In this document: one piece after another, positions 14,160-15,553 of the stretch
Layout of the letters: each line of letters begins with the position of its first letter
Numbering within the stretch: the first letter of the stretch is position 1
Assembly (NCBI GenBank): GCA_020634395.1
Contig: JACKBU010000049.1
Location: forward strand, 1-15,553
Direction: 5' to 3'
Source: Ardenticatenaceae bacterium
GTDB lineage: Bacteria; Chloroflexota; Anaerolineae; Promineifilales; Promineifilaceae
Length of the DNA stretch: 15,553 nt
Notes under the pieces: model-generated
Told to the model about the DNA's origin: nothing
Databases searched by the model: none
Seen by the model: only the letters and a program-made list of their open reading frames with translations
Program-made: the position numbers and the translations under genes

Positions 14160-15473
14160 ATGAACAAGGATTTACGAGAAAGATTGCTAATCCCCCCCGA
14201 ACGGCTGGCCGCACTAAACGCCATGCTGCTGAACCCCGACATGCGCGTGATTGATGATTTTTTGGCGGTGGTGGCCAGGTATGGCACACCGGAAGAGATC
14301 AACGCCCGGGCCGCCGCCGCCCGGCAGTTGCCGGTTCTGCGCGAAAAAGTGGCCCAGGTGCGCCCCGAATTTCTGGACGACCTGGACTGGCTGGCGGAGC
14401 AGCGGGACAACGGTGTTTTTATCTCCGTGGCCGATTACCGGCGCAAGGTGCTGGGGCCGCAGGCCGACAGCATGACCTTTAAGGACGACTGCGCGGTGAC
14501 GCTGGAAGTGAGCGCGGCGCAATATTTCCCCTGGCTGGTGCCGGCGGTCAAGCGGGCCATCGCCCAACAGACGCTGGTTCCCGGCCGGTTCATCCGCGTG
14601 CGCAAGATGAAGGAGCAGGAGCAGGACGGCGACCTGCCGGCCTTCATCGCCGCCATGGAGATCATTGGCGCCAGCTACGTGGAGACCCTGGACACCAAGG
14701 GCACCGACGGCTCCAACGTGCACCTGGGCGGCCCGGCCACCATTACCGGCTACTTCGGCGGCGTTGGCCAGCCCAACGGGCACGCCCTCAAGTGGCTGGA
14801 CGAATTCCTTTACTATTACACCACCTACGGCGTGCGCCAGGTCTTGAATATCAACCCCGGCACGGTGCTGTTGGGCTACCTGCTGCACCGCCTGGGGGTG
14901 GATATCGAGTTCAAAATCTCGGTCTTCATGGGCAACGACAACCCGTATGCGGCGTTATGGACGCTGCTGGGGGCCAAGCTCTTCGCCCGTGACGATGGCA
15001 CGTCACCGCTCATTGGCTTCAATTGGAGCAATTCGGTGAACAATGAGAGCATGGAGATCACCTCGCAGTTCCGCCACGAGCTGGGCTTTGAGGAGATGGT
15101 GCGCTTTGAGCACCATATCACCGAAACCTGGAAGAGCATTGTGCGCCAGCCGTACAACCGGCGGGACGAGCTGGTGGCTTTGGCTGATCATGTGCCCAAC
15201 ATTTCGGCCAAGCATGAAGGTGGTGACCCGGAGGTTGAACTGACGCGCGAGCATCCCTCGGATATCCTGGATTACTTCCGGGATAAGGAGGAGATCGTTG
15301 CCGCGGGTGATTGGGAGCATATGCGCCTGAACTTCTTTGATAAGCTGGACGCGACCAACCGCACCGCCTGGGCGCTGACGGAGAATGGGCTGTCGTTTGT
15401 GGCGGCGCAGCATTTGCACGCCGTGGCCCCGGAAGCCACGCCGGAAGCGCCAGACCTGGCACTGGCGCTCTAA
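14160..15473 (+). CDS. Conserved-looking protein of unknown function linked to panB
   Basis: I do not recognise the family of this 437-residue protein. It is soluble, without signal peptide or membrane helix. The N-terminus (about 1-110) is helical and acidic. A middle core (about 120-320) alternates strands and helices in a barrel-like rhythm, with strikingly motif-rich segments: FIRVRKMKEQEQDG, ETLDTKGTDGSNVHLGGPAT, VLNINPGTVLLGYLLHRLGV, SVFMGNDNPYAAL and IGFNWSNSVNNESME. Clusters of Asn, Asp, His and Gly in loops suggest an enzyme active site. The chosen ATG at 14160 has GAGGA (14145-14149) ten bases ahead. The frame is open back to a TTG at 14055 touching panB's stop, but that extension is Gly/Pro-rich and unlikely. 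It lies 101 bases after panB and is probably co-transcribed, hinting at a role around ketopantoate or one-carbon chemistry. Confidence 0.75.
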   Translation: MNKDLRERLLIPPERLAALNAMLLNPDMRVIDDFLAVVARYGTPEEINARAAAARQLPVLREKVAQVRPEFLDDLDWLAEQRDNGVFISVADYRRKVLGPQADSMTFKDDCAVTLEVSAAQYFPWLVPAVKRAIAQQTLVPGRFIRVRKMKEQEQDGDLPAFIAAMEIIGASYVETLDTKGTDGSNVHLGGPATITGYFGGVGQPNGHALKWLDEFLYYYTTYGVRQVLNINPGTVLLGYLLHRLGVDIEFKISVFMGNDNPYAALWTLLGAKLFARDDGTSPLIGFNWSNSVNNESMEITSQFRHELGFEEMVRFEHHITETWKSIVRQPYNRRDELVALADHVPNISAKHEGGDPEVELTREHPSDILDYFRDKEEIVAAGDWEHMRLNFFDKLDATNRTAWALTENGLSFVAAQHLHAVAPEATPEAPDLALAL

Positions 15474-15483
15474 GGGTCCGTCC

Positions 15484-15527
15484 GTAGTAACCGCTTTAGC
15501 GGTCTACACGGCTAAAGCCTTTACTAC
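15484..15527. repeat. Palindromic intergenic repeat, possible terminator
   Basis: The left half GTAGTAACCGCTTTAGCGG and the right half GGCTAAAGCCTTTACTAC are near reverse complements. Each half also folds alone (CCGC-TTTA-GCGG; GGCT-AA-AGCC), so the element can form one long hairpin or two small ones. It resembles dispersed GTAGTAA...TTACTAC repeats found between genes in several bacterial phyla. It begins 11 bases after the stop of the last gene and may end its transcript. Confidence 0.7.
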
Positions 15528-15553
15528 AAACTTAATTGCGAGCGAATCCTAAG

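Noticed and set aside
14214..14888. Long minus-strand ORF of 224 codons opposite the 437-residue gene
   Set aside because: It is a shadow of a high-GC gene. Its composition is Val/Gly/His-rich with no recognisable fold, and the plus-strand frame has a ribosome site and motifs.

Overview
The window looks like a stretch of a high-GC (by eye about 60%) bacterial chromosome, most plausibly from a Chloroflexota (Anaerolineae/Ardenticatenia/Caldilineae-like) organism. This rests on gene style, not on a marker gene: a large double-cyclase/ATPase/TPR protein, an F420-type LLM oxidoreductase, a SARP-type (BTAD) regulator remnant, Asp-box and sensor-like propellers, a Thr/Pro-linker lipoprotein, and small palindromic repeats lodged inside and between genes. 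No rRNA, tRNA, transposase or cas gene was found.

Layout. (1) 1-3060, minus strand: an operon reading right to left. It starts at a possible promoter near 3055-3026, passes through a decayed cytochrome c C-terminus and a 45-codon ORF, then an Asp-box propeller, a two-helix membrane protein, a DUF3592 membrane protein and an NmrA-like NAD(P)-binding protein cut by the window edge. Genes are 1-25 bases apart. (2) 3060-3380: non-coding, with a 33-bp direct repeat spaced at exactly 70 bp and several inverted repeats. (3) 3381-4268: a radical-SAM protein of the SplB/Rv2578c type, with a perfect TATAAT so close to its ATG that the mRNA is probably leaderless. (4) 4329-6127: a graveyard. It holds a SARP regulator that has lost its DNA-binding domain, an AT-richer DUF6922-like/AbiEii-like toxin-antitoxin pair whose toxin is cut short, and a fragment of a beta-helix (T5SS/PEP-CTERM-type) repeat protein. 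(5) 6455-10447: a 1330-residue signalling protein with two class III cyclase domains, a STAND-type ATPase and a TPR tail, in the same order as mammalian soluble adenylyl cyclase. Two palindromic elements sit in frame inside it. (6) 10611-12996: an LLM-class flavin/F420 oxidoreductase and a propeller lipoprotein. (7) 13201-15473: panB followed by a conserved-looking 437-residue protein of unknown function, closed by a palindromic repeat at 15484-15527.

The most striking genome-scale signal is the octamer palindrome ACGGCCGT. I count 16 copies, 8 of them extended to AACGGCCGTT, where a simple base-composition estimate gives well under one. It behaves like the cyanobacterial HIP1 motif. The second is CCCGGCCGGG, with 6 copies. 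The best candidates for new biology are this motif system, the in-frame palindromic insertions in the cyclase gene, and the PanB-linked unknown protein.
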